A DNA stretch of 64,000 nt from positions 5,986,046 through 6,050,045 of the forward strand of contig CM033393.1 in NCBI GenBank assembly GCA_019426215.1, given 5' to 3'. The notes below the pieces were generated by a model. The model ran no database searches. It saw nothing but the letters and a program-made list of their open reading frames with translations, and had not been told where the DNA came from. Source of the stretch: Buddleja alternifolia (Eukaryota; Streptophyta; Magnoliopsida; Lamiales; Scrophulariaceae). Below, one piece after another: positions 35,592-46,000 of this stretch (position 1 is the first letter of the stretch; the number at the start of each line of letters is the position of its first letter). The position numbers were made by a program, and so were the translations under genes.

Positions 35592-38500
35592 ATGGCACCA
35601 AAGAAATCTTCGTCTACTTCTGCCGAAGCTACCATCAAGGTTACTGAAGGCCTTGTTGTCGACTGGAAATTTTTGTATGAGCAACCTCAGATCAATCTAA
35701 CAGATATGATGGATATGGTCGTCAAAGTTGGGCTCAAGTCATTCTTGACTCAATACTCGTATCTGTTTCCAACTGAAGTGGATACCTTCTGGAGGACTGC
35801 CAAACCTTCAGAGGACAAGAAGTCTATCTCTTGTCTAATTCCTCTATCCTCGAAGGACCCTCCCAAGGAATTCACTCTGACTGTTGCCTCCATTGTCGAG
35901 AACTTCAAACTCCCAAATGAGGGTGAGGCACTGGATTCTATAACTTTAAAAGAGATCAAGGAAGCATGGACAACCATGAGTGCGTACGACGATATACCCT
36001 ACACTCAATATTTTGAAAAGAAAGACCTGGTGTCCAAATACCGGCTAGTGGCTGATTTCTGCAGCAAGATCATAGAATGCAGAGTGGGAACCTTTGATAA
36101 GGTGAACCCAGTACAATTCCAGATGATGACTTCCATACTCTTGAACATCAAAATCAACTGGAGTGAGTACGTTTTTGGAAGATTTCGGGACTGTTTAAGC
36201 GGCTCGAATAAACCGTATGGGCTTGTCCTGAGTGACCTTCTATACAAATCACAGTGTGTATATTCTTCTGGTCTTCCGTTGAATAAGACCAAGTTGCTGG
36301 GAAAACGGATTTTGAACAATCTCTTCAATCCTCCCAAAATTGGTGGTGCTGCCAAACCACTATCTGAGCGTCTGGAAGTACGTTAAGCGTCCGATAAAGA
36401 AGCGGAGCGTCCAGTGCCAGAAGAAGCTGTGAAGCGTCCGGCTGCAACCAAGAAGAGGGCTCCCAGAAAATACAAAGTTAAATTTGCCGCCTCATCTCAA
36501 AAGGTTGATGAGGAAACCGATGAGGATGCAGAGGACAAGTTACCTCTCAAAAGACGGAAGCTGGAAGGGATCATTAAACAAATAGACTTTGAAGAACCAG
36601 CTTCTGATCCTCCCGCTCCACCGCCTAAACTCGTTGAAGGAGTCAACGTGAAGAAAATCTTCAAGCGTTCCAGGACTAGCCAGCGTCGAGCTGCTCCCGT
36701 TCCTGAAGAGCCTGAGATTGATGAGCCAAGCGCTCAAGTTACTGTTGAGCCAAGCGCTCAAAGTATTGCTGTTGAGACAAGTTCTCAGGGTAAGTTTATT
36801 TCTTCCCACAGCATCTCTTTTCTTACATCTGTAGAAGACCCTGCTCTTATAGAGGATAGTTCCTCTCTTTCAGCTATAGTTCCAGCTGCTGCTGAAGCGT
36901 CAACTGATATCAACCTGGATGTTGACTTGACCGAAGTCGTTACTATCGCTAAAGATGTTGCCGCAGAAGTTGCTGCAATTGAAGCTGAGGAACCTGCTGC
37001 TACAGAGGTTCAGACTTCATCTCCTGTTCAGGCTATAACAGAGGCACGCTCAGAAGGTCAGAGCGATGCTGAAGACGTTCCAGCACCTAGACACTTCTTC
37101 CAACTCGACCCGCTGACGACGATTGATCATTCAATCAATTATATGCCCCCAGCGCTCGAAGAAGATTTCATTCCTGCAGGATACAACGAAGAGAGATATA
37201 TTGCTGCAGAGAATGATGTTGCTCGACTGATTGATTTTGACAGTAAAATCAAAGTCATCATAAAAGGAAGACAAGGAGGCCGAACTCCTAGATGTGACAT
37301 GGACTTAGCATACTATCTGGATTATGGGCACAACAAGCCAACCGGGTTCGCCCTAAGGGATTACAACATTCGTATGTATGAGCCTCTGCGTCCTAGCTTT
37401 CTCAATCCTTCAGAGTCAGTCTTGAACAGAGAAGGCTACACACATTTCTCTCAGACTGCTCATAGCCTTGAAAATCTTGCATCAGTTCATCCACTTCGCC
37501 TGTGGAAGAATAAAGCTGCTCATACCGGTGAGCGTCTCGAATCGTTGACAGACTTGCTTCAGACTGAAGCTGATGCCTATTTTGACAGCGTCTGGAATGC
37601 TAACTATCAACCTGATAGATATCGTTTTGAAGCTATCAGAGATATTCATCTGGAAGGCATTCGCGCTATGGTAACTGCTGGCACAGACTTCTGCATAAAT
37701 GAAGTTAACTGAGTTGAAGCATATGTGCGACACAAATATACCTTCTCAGAGCTAGTCCAAGCTCCCCATCTTTTCGGCATAGGCATGCATGACAAGAAGC
37801 GACAGTTCGCCAAGTATTGCCTCAAGCAACATCAACAGAGAGTCGGACCTGTTCTCAAGCTCCTAATTGTTAGACATCAAATCGAACAGTGTCTGCGTCA
37901 AGAGCTTCACAGATTTCCACTACTCCTCTTCTGTTCAACGCTCAAGCCTCTTCCAGTGGTACATCTGGTGTATTGTGTTTGAATTTTGCCCCAAGCCACT
38001 GTGAAGAAAACTTCAATCTGATGATGAAGATTTTGACTCCTGTCTCTCTATTCGATAAGATCTTCACTGCCAATCTTAGATCTTGGAATGGCTCAGTAAT
38101 CAGTCCATTCAAAGGATATCCACTGCTCCCTTCAATCCGCAACGAGGTACTTGATCACTATGAGTTTGTCCTCTCCCTGCTTGAAAGGAATCAAGAGCTG
38201 GCTCAAGCAATTTATCCATATCTTGAAGAGTACTATGCTGATTGTGTACTTGCACATCGGCGTCCTACGTCTCTTCCCTCCGACTGCTTGATTGGATATT
38301 CCAGACATTACTGTCCAGATTCACTCTTCTCCATCGCTCAAGCGCCGTCCAAAGTCTTCCCAAATCATGTGCTTGATATCATTGGTCCAATGCACATCAG
38401 AGCTATTGATAGTCCCCTTCGCACATTCATCTCTAGTACTTGTATTTCCCGAACCAGACTCACTGAACTCTTGGACTCTGCATCCACTTCTTATGCAGAT

Positions 38501-39751
38501 CTAGCACACTGGAACTTCCAATTCGATGACTTTCGTCAACCAGAGTCAACGCTTGAGGAAGCGCCTGATAAATCAGCTGAAGCGTTCAAGTCTACAGTTA
38601 CAAGTATTCCAGCGTCTACTGAAGAACTCGTTCAAGCGTCTCTACCAGAGGATATTCCTGATGCTTCTGAACCTGTTCCTGTTGATGGTGCTGAGGATCT
38701 GTCTCTTGACATTCGAGGTACTGTTTTTGATCCAGCCCATCAAGTCTCTTTTGACTCTCTCAAACACTCATCAAGGTTCAAGCGACCGGCTCCTCAAGCG
38801 GTTCCTTCAGATGAGAGTCAATCTTTTGGTCCTCTGCTCAAATCCGTCTTGGAGAATATTAGCGCCCACGCTACTCAGAACGAAGAATCTCTCCATTGGA
38901 TTAAAGACGATTTGGCAAAAATTGAAACTCACGTAATGAGCGCCCAAATTGCTCATATGTGTAGTTCAGCTCAAGCGGCTGTTGGTGAGTGCAAGCAAGA
39001 CTTTCAAGAAATGCATGATGCTACTCAAGCAACCCAACTGGCCATGAAAGAAGAGCTTGAGAAGCGCCTTGAAACCCTTGAGACCTCTATAAATGATGCT
39101 ACCAGCGCCAAGCTTCTCGCTCTGCAGGAACGCTTCGACAAGCGTCTGGATGACATCACAGATTCTATGTCTCAGATTGCTCATCAGGTAAGTTTACTCA
39201 CAGATCATTTCTTAAAGTCTGATGATGGCAATAAGGGGGGAAAAAAAAAGAAAGGAAAAAAGAGGAAAGCGTCTAGTTCAAGAGCTAAAGAGCCTCCGTC
39301 TCCTAAGCGTCAAGTGCTTACTTCTACTTCTGCGCTTAGTCTTCCGTTTTGGATAACTGCTCAAAGTACATCTGGAGCGCCCAGTAGTACGCTAAGGGAT
39401 CCTCCTAGAGCGTTATATCCAAATCTACCAATACCTACAAGAGCACTGCTTGAACAGTTTGACATCCCTCTTCAAAGAATGTCCATTCCAAAGCCTACAG
39501 ATCCAAGAATCTTAGCTGAAGAGAGGAAGATGACTGACTTTATCCAAGCTTTTCGAATCTGCCTAAGGTATATCGGTATTGACCCAACTGACTGGGACAA
39601 TCATTTTACTGGCTTCAATAAGAGACAACAAAAAGAAAACAAGCTCATAATCAACAAAGATCATGAAGCAATGATGACCTTGGAAGACAATCTGACTGAA
39701 GCTATCCGAGCTCAAATGCCCAAGCGATACAGAGTCAGACCAAGACATTAA
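35592..39751 (+). pseudogene. ORF3 of E2, nearly intact
   Basis: The ATG at 35592 starts a Met-Ala-Pro-Lys-Lys N-terminus like that of the composite. The first 220 residues share a domain with E1 ORF3, best seen in the IIECR.GTFDKV block. A basic, acidic and Pro-rich linker follows, then a second large region, an Ala/Gln/Leu coiled coil (about 38800-39190), a Lys-rich nuclear-signal-like stretch (about 39236-39280), and a C-terminal domain to TAA at 39751. Breaks are TAA at 36384 (consistent with CAA), TGA at about 37710 (consistent with TGG) and a frameshift near 37890. A CAGG|GTAAGT donor occurs near 36790, but the possible intron is only 45 nt and keeps the frame. The function is unknown, and no membrane segment is visible. 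Confidence 0.82.
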
Positions 39752-39934
39752 AGCTTTCTGATTTTACATTATCTATATTCTTGTCTCTTATTTCTTCACT
39801 TGTTCAGTTGTAAAAATGCCTGTAATTCTCGATATATATAAAATGCATTTTTTTCAACTGAAACATCTCGTTGAAGCGTAACTAACTTTAACTAACGTTA
39901 TCTAAATCAAGCTAACTTTTACTTTGGCTGTCTA

Positions 39935-39985
39935 ACTCTTGAACTATAAAAGAGTAAGTATTGCCATCATCAAAAAGGGGGAAAT
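39935..39985 (+). promoter_or_regulatory. Hairpin and polypurine tract before E2 3' LTR
   Basis: ACTCTT (39935-39940) and AAGAGT (39950-39955) pair around a 9-nt loop. The tract AAAAAGGGGGAAAT follows and abuts the LTR at 39986. Confidence 0.75.
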
Positions 39986-41484
39986 TGTTAGGAATTTCAT
40001 GTTAGATGTTTTGATGATGACAATTAAGACTTTGTGTTAGACCCCAAAATATGTAAGTTTGATTTTAGTAGAAAATTTGTATAAGCTTTGAAGCGTTAGT
40101 TTTGTAATAGGCTTATTAGGCTTTGTTTTATTTTATTTTAGATTGTTAGGCTAAGTAGTCTTAGGCTGAGCGTCTGATAAATACTGAGTGAGTTTATCAG
40201 TGGTAAAGTTCGAAGACTCAAGCGCCTGATTTCTGAAAGAAGATAAAAGTCTCCAAGCGTCAAATTGACCAGCCACATCAAGCGTTACCTTATAGGACAG
40301 AAGTAATTTCACCTGAATTTATTTCTAAGTCTAGAAGGAGTTTAATGCAAATATTCTCAAAGCATTAAGTACCAACGGGTATTTAATTCAAATGCATTGA
40401 ATGCTGATAAGAGCATTAAATGTGATAAGCACTTTTGGATGTACGGAGAAGCCACCCTATTGGACTGTCAACTATCTCAGACTGCAGCACCAACTTTTGT
40501 GCAACAGATTTTCAGGAAAAAGGACAAAAGTTGTTCACTCGCGGAAGTGAGAGACACGCGTCTGTGCATGTGTCAAACGGACACTTTCTCCAAGAATGCC
40601 TATAAATAGGACTTCAACAACAAGCCAAAAAATATAGAACATTTTAATCTTCAAGTTGAATTGCTGTTGCATTGAAGTTTCATTCCTTAAACTCTCAGAA
40701 AAGCCAGAATATTCAAGAAAACATTTCCTCTGCTTTTCTTCAATCCTGAGACAGTCAACAAATATCTCAAACATTCTTTTCAAAGAAACTACTTCCCTAC
40801 TGAGATATTTCCAAATTGTTTGAACTTCATCAAAATCAAACAAACCGTTTTAGAAAAACCCATCCAAGTCTCGCGATCTGTGTGAAGTTGAAGTTGGATA
40901 CTTGCATCATTTCTGGGTGAAAGAAGCAAGGAGATTGAAGTGATTTGGAGCAGAAATCTGTGTGATCAAGGAGCTCAAGTCATCGACATCTATCTCTCCC
41001 TATTGTGTAGAAGATTCTGTGTGATTCTTCGAGAATCACTTTAGTGGATTGCCTCCAAGTGTTCAAGGAGAAGAAGGACGTAGTTGGGATTACATCACCC
41101 AACGAACCTTACAAATATTGTGTTATTTACTTTTCAGTCAATTCTTTCATATCATATCATTGCATAAATTCATTAAGTAAAACACAATCAAACGCTAAGC
41201 AACTAAGAAACTTCTGATGACGCTAAAGCTTTCAAAAGAAGACTAGAAAAATCATTCTGCTGTGCTAACACTGATTTAATAACTGAACGCTTAAACTCAC
41301 TCGGTTAAAGTATTCAAATCTTGAAGTCTAAGTTAACTCTCTAAAAATAGTCTTCATCAGACGCTTAATCTAAGCGTATATATTTCAGTAAACGCTCAGT
41401 CAAGCGTTCACATTTCAAGCGTCCAAACCATTTTAATACGAAACCTTTTTGAAGTCAAAAAAGACTTCAGGGTCTATTTGGGAC

Positions 41485-41489
<5 letters not shown>
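39986..41489 (+). repeat. E2 3' LTR with a 35-base deletion near its end
   Basis: This is nearly identical to 29415-30954. The TATA box is at 40601-40608. Between GGTCTATT and TGGGACCAACA it lacks the C-tract, the right arm of the second hairpin and the left arm of the third. It is 1504 bases. Confidence 0.95.
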
Positions 41490-41520
<31 letters not shown>

Positions 41521-41983
41521 CTCCCTTTCTATTTCATCTTCCTTACTTAATTAGATCTAGTAATTAACTTACTAGATATTTCCATAGATATTTGAAATCC
41601 TCCCAAATATACAATATCTATCCAAAAATATATTAATAAGATATTTTCATATAATTAGTTAACTAACTAATTAAATAGATCTTACCAATATATATATACA
41701 CACATATATATGTGTGTGTGTATATATTATATTTATTTTTTCTTTCACATATTAATTAATTACACCAATAATTAACTAATTAGTTTTTTCAATTTAATAT
41801 TCTCATATTAAATCAAGACTACTATTAATTAAGACCACTTAGTTAATTTATCTTTTTTCCCGATTAATTAATATATTCCAATTAATTAATATCTTCATTA
41901 ATTCACAAAGAATTAACTTAGCTAATAGGTACTACACTAAGTTAGTGTGTGACCTCTTAGTCTCATTAACAAGTTAGCAATAG
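41490..41983. other. TATAT duplication and AT-rich flank
   Basis: 41490-41494 is the right copy of the E2 target duplication, inside a TA microsatellite. The rest is AT-rich with a TATATGTGTG repeat near 41700-41730. No gene is seen. Confidence 0.6.
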
Positions 41984-44740
41984 GATAGAATAGTGGCGAA
42001 TGGAGAGTGGTTCCTTCAGATGGAAGGGAGTTCTGTATGTTTTAAGGATCAGGACCTTTCTGATCATAGGCCAATGGTGTTAAGTATGAATGCGATAAAG
42101 TTTGGGAGACCCCCGTTTAAATTCCTAAATGGGTGGAGACACCATCCAAGTTTCTTTGAGATTATTAAAGAAGAATGGGGACAGAATATTAGGGGCTGCA
42201 GAATGTATAGAGTGGTTCAAAAATGTAAAGGCATCAAGGGTAGACTAAAAGCACTGCACAGGGGCCAATATGCTAACATTTCAGAACAGTGTCGAATTCT
42301 CAGGGAGAGTTTTCACGAAGTGAGGCGAGGTTTAACAGACAATCCGTTTGATGATGAATTGATTTGACATGAACAGAACACGTATGCCGAGTTGAGGAGA
42401 TTAGTGGCAATGGAGATGGAATTTTTGAGACAACGAGCAAAGGTGGAATTTTATCAGAAGAGCGATGAATGCACAAACTACTCTTTTGCACGAATGCAAG
42501 AGAGGAAAATTCAAGGTAAAATCTCATAGATACAAACATTGAATGGGGAGAATATATCTGATCCAGTGGGTATTAAGGTGGAAATTCTTCAGTTCTACAA
42601 GAATCTGATGGGGTCCAATAGTCCAGCCACTAATGAAATCCACCAGGAGATAATATACATGGGGTATAAACTGACAGGGGATAACCTGGATCTTTTGAAA
42701 GCTCCAATTAGCAGAAAGGAAGTTAAGGAAGTCGTCTTCTCAATCCCAGAAGACAAGAGCCCGGTACCCGATGGTTTTACTTCTTGTTTCTATAGACGGT
42801 GTTGGCATATTGTCAGCAAGGAGATAATTAATGCAGTGCTGGACTGTTTTGACAAAAAGAGAATGCTTAAGTAAGTAAATCATACCTTGTTGCATTTGAT
42901 CCCTAAGTGCCAAGTCCCTGCCACTGTGAGCGACTTCAGACCTATAGCCTGTTGTTCTGTAGTGTATAAAATTATCTCAAAAATCATATGTAACAGGTTG
43001 AAATTGGTGGTACCAAAGATTGTAGATCTAGCACAGGGTGCCCTCGTGGAAGGTCAATCCATTGTTGATAATGTTGTGATGTGCCATGAATTAGTCAAGG
43101 GGTACAGGAGGAAAGGAATTTCACCGCGAGTGGTGATTAAGGTGGATATCAAGAAGGCGTATGACTCGGTAAGTTGCGTGTTTTTGGATACTATTCTTCA
43201 GGCCTATGGATTCCCTTCTGACTTCAGAAATATGATCATGCTTTGTGTGTGAACTGCGAGTTATTCCATAATGCTGAATGGTGATGTGTTTCGTTATTTC
43301 CATGGAAAGAGGGGTCTAAGACAAGGGGACCGCATGTCGCCCTATTTATTTGTCATGGTGACGGACTACTTAACTCGAAGTTTTAAAGGCATGCATCATG
43401 AAAAGGGTTTCAAATTCCATCCCAAATTCAAAAAAGTGGGACTGATAAACTTGTGTTTTGCTGGCGACTTGATGATGTTCTGCAAAGGGGAGGTGCAATC
43501 AATCATCAAAGTCCAGAATTGTTTTCAAAAGTTTTCAGATTCTTCTGGACTGGTGGCTAACTTGGATAAGAGTCATGTGATTTTTGGAGGGGTTAATGAC
43601 ATGAGTAAAAAGCAGATTTTAATTTAGAGCGCACTGGATTTGTCGAAGGAGAGATGCCAATGAGGTACTTGGGAGTGCCATTGATTTCAACAAGGTTTAG
43701 TGTCCACTCTTGTAAACCCCTGATTGAGAAAATAATGGCTAGGATTACAAATTGGACAGCAAAATTCTTAACTCTTGCAGGGAGGGTGCTCTTGATAAAA
43801 GCAGTGCTATTTGGAGTCCAAATCTATTGGAGCCAAATCTTCCCTTAGCCAATTAGTGTGGTTCATGAGATTGAACAAATGTGTAGAACCTTCCTATGGA
43901 GTGGTAAGGCTAATGTCACATATCAAGCGTCTGTCAAGTGAGCGGATGTGTGTTTGCCTAAAGGAGAAGGGGGATTGCGGATTATAAATCTAGAAATATG
44001 GAATATGGCTGCGCTGTTCAAGCAAATATGCAACATAGCTCGGAAACCTGACTCCCTATGGATAAAGTGGATTCATGCCTACTACATAAAGAATGAGAGT
44101 GTTTTGGATGGTTCAAGTTAAGAGTTCAGCATCGTGGTTCTGGAAGAGACTATTGGTAATAAGAGATAAGTTCCTGGATGCGGTGGATGTAGTTCACAAT
44201 CAGTGGAGGATATGGGAAATTCACAATCAATGAGGCTTATGGGCATGCTATGGAGCACTCGGATGAAGTGGATTGGAGGAAAATAGTATGGGGTAAGGGA
44301 CCTATTGCTCGACAGAGATTTATAGTTTTGTTAGCCATGATTAATAAACTGAAAACTCAGGACAAAGTTAGCCGGTGGAAGGCATTGGATGACGAAACCT
44401 GCCTGTTCTGTAAAGAGGAGATGGAAAGCAGAGACCATCTTTTGTTCAATTACAGATTTACAAAGGATATTCTACTGAGAAGCTGGGGTAAATTGAAGAT
44501 TAATGGCAAAGTCAGCGCCTGGGCAGAAACTAGTGCATGGGTGGGGAAAATTAGTCAAGGTAATCAATATTAAGTTGTAAGAAGAGGGCCCTATTTGCTG
44601 CCATTGTTTATTTTATTTGGTTGGAGAGAAATAGGAGACTTTTTTTGAAAGGTTGTCAAGATGTTAGCCAAATTGTTGAGAGTCTATGGAAAGTAGTAGA
44701 ATGTAAATTTGAGAGGAGTTGATACCCGGGTATGTCCGGA
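41984..44740 (+). pseudogene. LINE endonuclease/reverse transcriptase remnant
   Basis: One frame carries the endonuclease tail and the RT from 41984 to about 43627. It is interrupted only by in-frame stops near 42365, 42526, 42872 and 43250. RT landmarks are LIPK, the FRPIACCSVVYKIISK block, the KVDIKKAYDSV motif and GLRQGDRMSPYLF. The catalytic FADD box reads FAGD at 43457-43468 (GAC to GGC), which would abolish polymerase activity. After about 43630 the frame shifts twice. The RYLGVPL block and the Cys/His C-terminal domain (about 44250-44540) are still recognisable. Confidence 0.85.
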
Positions 44741-44799
44741 GTACACATATATATGGTGTTGAGTTTATAATACAAGCTTACGGTTTCAAAAAAAAAAAA
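41984..44799 (+). mobile_element. 5'-truncated L1-type LINE with poly(A) tail
   Basis: The reading frame enters inside the endonuclease domain (DRIVANGEW, then LSDHRP). It continues through RT and a zf-RVT-like C-terminal domain (CLFCKEE...H) and ends in an A-run at 44788-44799. The 5' part of the endonuclease and ORF1 are missing, as expected of truncated LINE insertions. The exact 5' border and a target duplication are not clear. Confidence 0.85.
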
Positions 44800-45261
44800 C
44801 TGAAATTCTCCTCTCCTTTCTTTCTTTTAGATCTCTTTTAATTAGTGTTAATTCATGGCCCTTCATTTATACGTTCATCAAGTCAATGTAGCCTAACTAT
44901 AGGATATATAGTTGTTAAGACAATCTAATTGTAGCAACATGGCTAATGGTAATTAATCTAATTAATTAGGGATGGGGATAATAACAACATATAATGAAAG
45001 TTGTAAAGCACCAATTTACCTTGGAATTCTGAAAATGGTGACAATCTTCACTTGTACTTAATCCTTTTAATGAATGGTTAACAAGTTTTTCACCTACAAA
45101 GTTAGACATACAACAACAAAGTTCAGTTTGAAAATCAGGATAAGCTATGGGGATCGTTATAAACACGTTTTCGTACTTCTGGCCATGTAATTCATCCTCT
45201 AGTCATCAATTTGATTAACTCATCCTCACATCAAACATTCTTTTCCTATGTAGCTACATAA
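44800..45261. other. Intergenic stretch, nothing recognised
   Basis: AT-rich sequence with only short random reading frames and no repeat that I could identify. Confidence 0.6.
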
Positions 45262-45471
45262 TATTTTTTTTCTTGAATGAAACGGTTACAAGATACATGT
45301 AATTAATATCGAATTGCGACAAGTTACGACCAATTAAGAACTATTACAATCTACAAAGCTAACAACTACTATACTAGTAGAGAAAAGCTCACACGCTTTC
45401 CATGGGAGTTGAACTCAAACCTCTAGTAATTTGGGGCCTCAGCTTTGCCAATTGAGCTAGGCTTCATCGGC
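45262..45471 (-). mobile_element. tRNA-derived SINE
   Basis: On the minus strand it starts at GCCGATGAAGCC. It carries an A box (TAGCTCAATTGG, 45448-45459) and a B box (GTTCAACTC, 45406-45414), the internal RNA polymerase III promoter of tRNA-derived SINEs. It ends in TCATTCAAG followed by an A-run (plus-strand T-run at about 45262-45273). It is not a tRNA gene because the acceptor and anticodon stems do not fold properly. A target duplication is not evident. Confidence 0.75.
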
Positions 45472-46000
45472 ATCTCCATACTATTTTAATATGATACATT
45501 CTATGTGTTGGAGATTAAATACTTCCCTAATTAAAGACTTCCACATATTTCAGGTGGCAACAAGGGTCATTCAAGAAGCTGTTTTTCACGAATTGAAAAA
45601 ATAGCATAACAACCAGATACTGCCTATTTTAATAAAATACTTTATTAATTAATAGCTTATCCCTATATGACTTATAGAAATTTGTCATCCTTAAATTACA
45701 GCTAGTCAAGTTCAAAAGTTAAAGCATCTCAAAGTCATCGACAACTTGAAATTCAGTATTCGAGAGTTCAAATGTTAATTTGAAATTTTTAAAAGTAATT
45801 CCATTTATAGATATAAAATACTAGAATTTTTTTATTATGAAGTAATTGATAAAAAAACGTAATTATAATTTTTAAATTAATTAAGTACAGAGTGTGCCAC
45901 ACTATAGTTTTTGACAAGAAACATAAATAATTATCAATAAAGGCCCAAAAGCCAAAAATATTAATTGAAATAATAAAATAGAACTGAATTCCTAACCTTT
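45472..46000. other. Intergenic stretch, nothing recognised
   Basis: AT-rich, no coding or repeat signal that I can name. Confidence 0.55.

Larger units (their letters stand above)
29415..41489 (+). mobile_element. Sirevirus-like retrotransposon E2, internally deleted
   Basis: Both LTRs are present and very similar (about 98% by eye outside a 35-base deletion). The PBS, gag, RT/RNaseH, polypurine motifs, a long ORF3 and a hairpin plus polypurine tract follow in order. About 1.7 kb is missing between the gag coiled coil and the end of integrase. Its ORF3 is clearly related to, but diverged from, that of E1 and the composite, so E2 represents a second subfamily. Confidence 0.94.

Noticed and set aside
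36790..36834. Intron in E2 ORF3 at the same place as in E1
   Set aside because: The donor CAGG|GTAAGT is present, but the candidate is 45 nt, below usual plant intron size, and the unspliced frame is open, so it was not annotated.
41518..41535. Target duplication of the LINE (ATTCTCC-like words here and after the A-run at 44800)
   Set aside because: The match is short and pyrimidine-rich, and the DNA between this point and 41984 does not look like LINE sequence.
45405..45471. tRNA gene
   Set aside because: A and B boxes are present, but the stems do not pair and a long tail ending in an A-run follows, so a SINE is the better call.
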